The notes under the pieces are model-generated. The model searched no databases. It had not been told where the DNA came from and saw nothing but the letters and a program-made list of their open reading frames with translations. From contig JAAOZZ010000452.1 of assembly GCA_012274175.1 (NCBI GenBank), positions 1 through 6,593 on the forward strand: a stretch of DNA of 6,593 nt. The letters are read 5' to 3'. Each line of letters opens with the position of its first letter. Within the stretch, counting starts at the first letter, position 1. The position numbers and the translations under genes are program-made. Origin of the DNA: Betaproteobacteria bacterium (GTDB lineage Bacteria; Pseudomonadota; Gammaproteobacteria; Burkholderiales; Usitatibacteraceae). Shown here one piece after another: positions 6,033-6,593 of this stretch.

Positions 6033-6059
6033 AGATCCGCATCGCGGCCGCGCCCTTTT
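6024..6059 (+). terminator. Weak candidate rho-independent terminator
   Basis: GGCCGC (6024-6029) can pair with GCGGCC (6044-6049) around a 14-nt loop, followed six bases later by TTTT (6056-6059). The stem overlaps the end of the PRPP-synthetase-like gene. The large loop and short, delayed T-run make it weak; it is listed because it sits where the plus operon should end. Confidence 0.2.
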
Positions 6060-6070
6060 CCGGCGCCGTA

Positions 6071-6091
6071 ATTTGCGATATCATCACAAAT
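6071..6091. promoter_or_regulatory. Palindromic operator overlapping the marR-type promoter
   Basis: ATTTGCG-N7-CACAAAT is a 7-7-7 inverted repeat with one mismatched pair (6 of 7 pairs match), in the only AT-rich patch of the region. It covers TATCAT (6079-6084), a 5 of 6 match to the -10 consensus, with a poor -35 (TTTTCC, 6056-6061) 17 bp upstream. A MarR dimer bound here would block RNA polymerase, so autorepression is likely. The link to this particular regulator is inferred from position 38 bp ahead of its start codon. Confidence 0.55.
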
Positions 6092-6129
6092 GTGACCAAT
6101 AGCCCGGTCATCCTTCCCCCGGTGATTCC

Positions 6130-6593
6130 ATGGCGTCGACCGATCGGCTGCGCAGCTTCGGCTTCATCCTCAAGGACCTGAGCCGCAGGTACGTCCTGCG
6201 CTTCGAGCAGAGGGCCGAGGCCCTCTCCCTCACCCTTCCCCAGTGCAGGACGCTGGTGCGCCTCGCGGGCAACGAGGGCGTGAGCCAGGCGAGGCTCGCG
6301 GAGCTGGCCGAGGTCGAGCCGATGACGATGGTGCGCATCCTCGACCGCATGGAGGCCGACGGCCTGCTCGAGCGCCGGCCCGACCCCGTGGACCGCCGGG
6401 CGCGCTGCCTCTATCTCACGGGCAAGACGCGGCCGCTGCTCGACCAGATCTGGCGCCTTGCCGACGCGACCCGCGCGGAAGCCTTCGCCGGCATCGGCCG
6501 CGAGGAACGGGAGGCGTTCCTCGATGTGCTGGAACGCGTGTATGCGAACGTCTGCGCGTTGAAAGACCAACCCCTCGCCGCCGCCCCCGCCAA
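6130..6593 (+). CDS. MarR family transcriptional regulator (3' end outside window)
   Basis: 154 residues are visible with no stop, so the gene runs past the right edge; family members are usually 145-170 residues, so little is missing. The winged helix-turn-helix occupies about residues 35-100: LPQCRTLVRLAGNEGVSQ leads to the positioning helix ARLAELAEV, the recognition helix EPMTMVRILDRMEADGLL (63-80) and the basic wing RRPDPVDRRARCLYLT (82-97). The flanking N- and C-terminal helices (LRSFGFILKDLSRRYVLRF; EREAFLDVLERVYANV) would form the dimer interface. Such proteins are usually repressors released by a small phenolic or oxidant ligand, often next to drug-efflux genes. Any target beyond its own promoter would lie to the right. 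The ribosome-binding site is weak (GGTGA, 4 nt upstream). The codon use matches its neighbours. Confidence 0.88.
   Translation, partial: MASTDRLRSFGFILKDLSRRYVLRFEQRAEALSLTLPQCRTLVRLAGNEGVSQARLAELAEVEPMTMVRILDRMEADGLLERRPDPVDRRARCLYLTGKTRPLLDQIWRLADATRAEAFAGIGREEREAFLDVLERVYANVCALKDQPLAAAPA

Noticed and set aside
6043..6052. CGCGGCCGCG palindrome read as a terminator hairpin
   Set aside because: It is self-complementary with no loop, and the following T-run is short. Only a weak alternative stem was kept, at low confidence.

Overview
The window is very GC-rich (around 70% by eye), densely packed and bacterial. Third codon positions are almost all G or C. The mix of families points to a betaproteobacterium (Burkholderiales, Rhodocyclales or a relative), but I cannot name a genus. 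The families are a BCAM0308-type zinc-ribbon protein, a COG1926-type phosphoribosyltransferase, an aminoglycoside-phosphotransferase-like/P-loop kinase fusion, a DHH phosphoesterase and an unusual PRPP-synthetase paralogue. This is accessory, stress-type chromosome content. I see no insertion sequence, tRNA, rRNA or CRISPR.

Layout: the leftmost ~170 bases may hold the 3' end of a plus-strand gene. From 2424 down to 103 runs a tight minus-strand operon: phosphoribosyltransferase, a helix-hairpin-helix protein with a PolX-like N-terminus, a damaged HPF/RaiA-type ribosome hibernation gene, and a BCAM0308/NMD3-like zinc-ribbon protein. From 2546 to 6032 runs a plus-strand operon: APH-like/P-loop ATPase fusion, DHH phosphoesterase, PRPP-synthetase-like protein. 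A MarR-family regulator with its own palindromic operator starts at 6130 and runs off the right edge.

The 121 bases between the two operons hold the most informative signal. An FNR/Anr-type box (TTGACGAAGATCAA, 2482-2495) has a -10-like hexamer on each side, each centred 31 bp from the box centre. That is about the geometry of a class II FNR-activated promoter, used in both directions. I infer that both operons are switched on together at low oxygen. This fits the ribosome-hibernation and nucleotide-salvage flavour of the genes and my recollection that BCAM0308 lies in the low-oxygen-activated locus of Burkholderia cenocepacia.

Two genes look damaged or remodelled. The PRPP-synthetase-like protein lacks about 37 residues, in frame, including the otherwise near-universal SPDxGG segment, and has a changed ribose-5-phosphate loop. 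The HPF-like gene keeps only its first ~56 recognisable residues, then shifts frame and is now open straight through into the BCAM0308-like gene. These may be real remodelling, gene decay or assembly errors; the sequence alone cannot decide.
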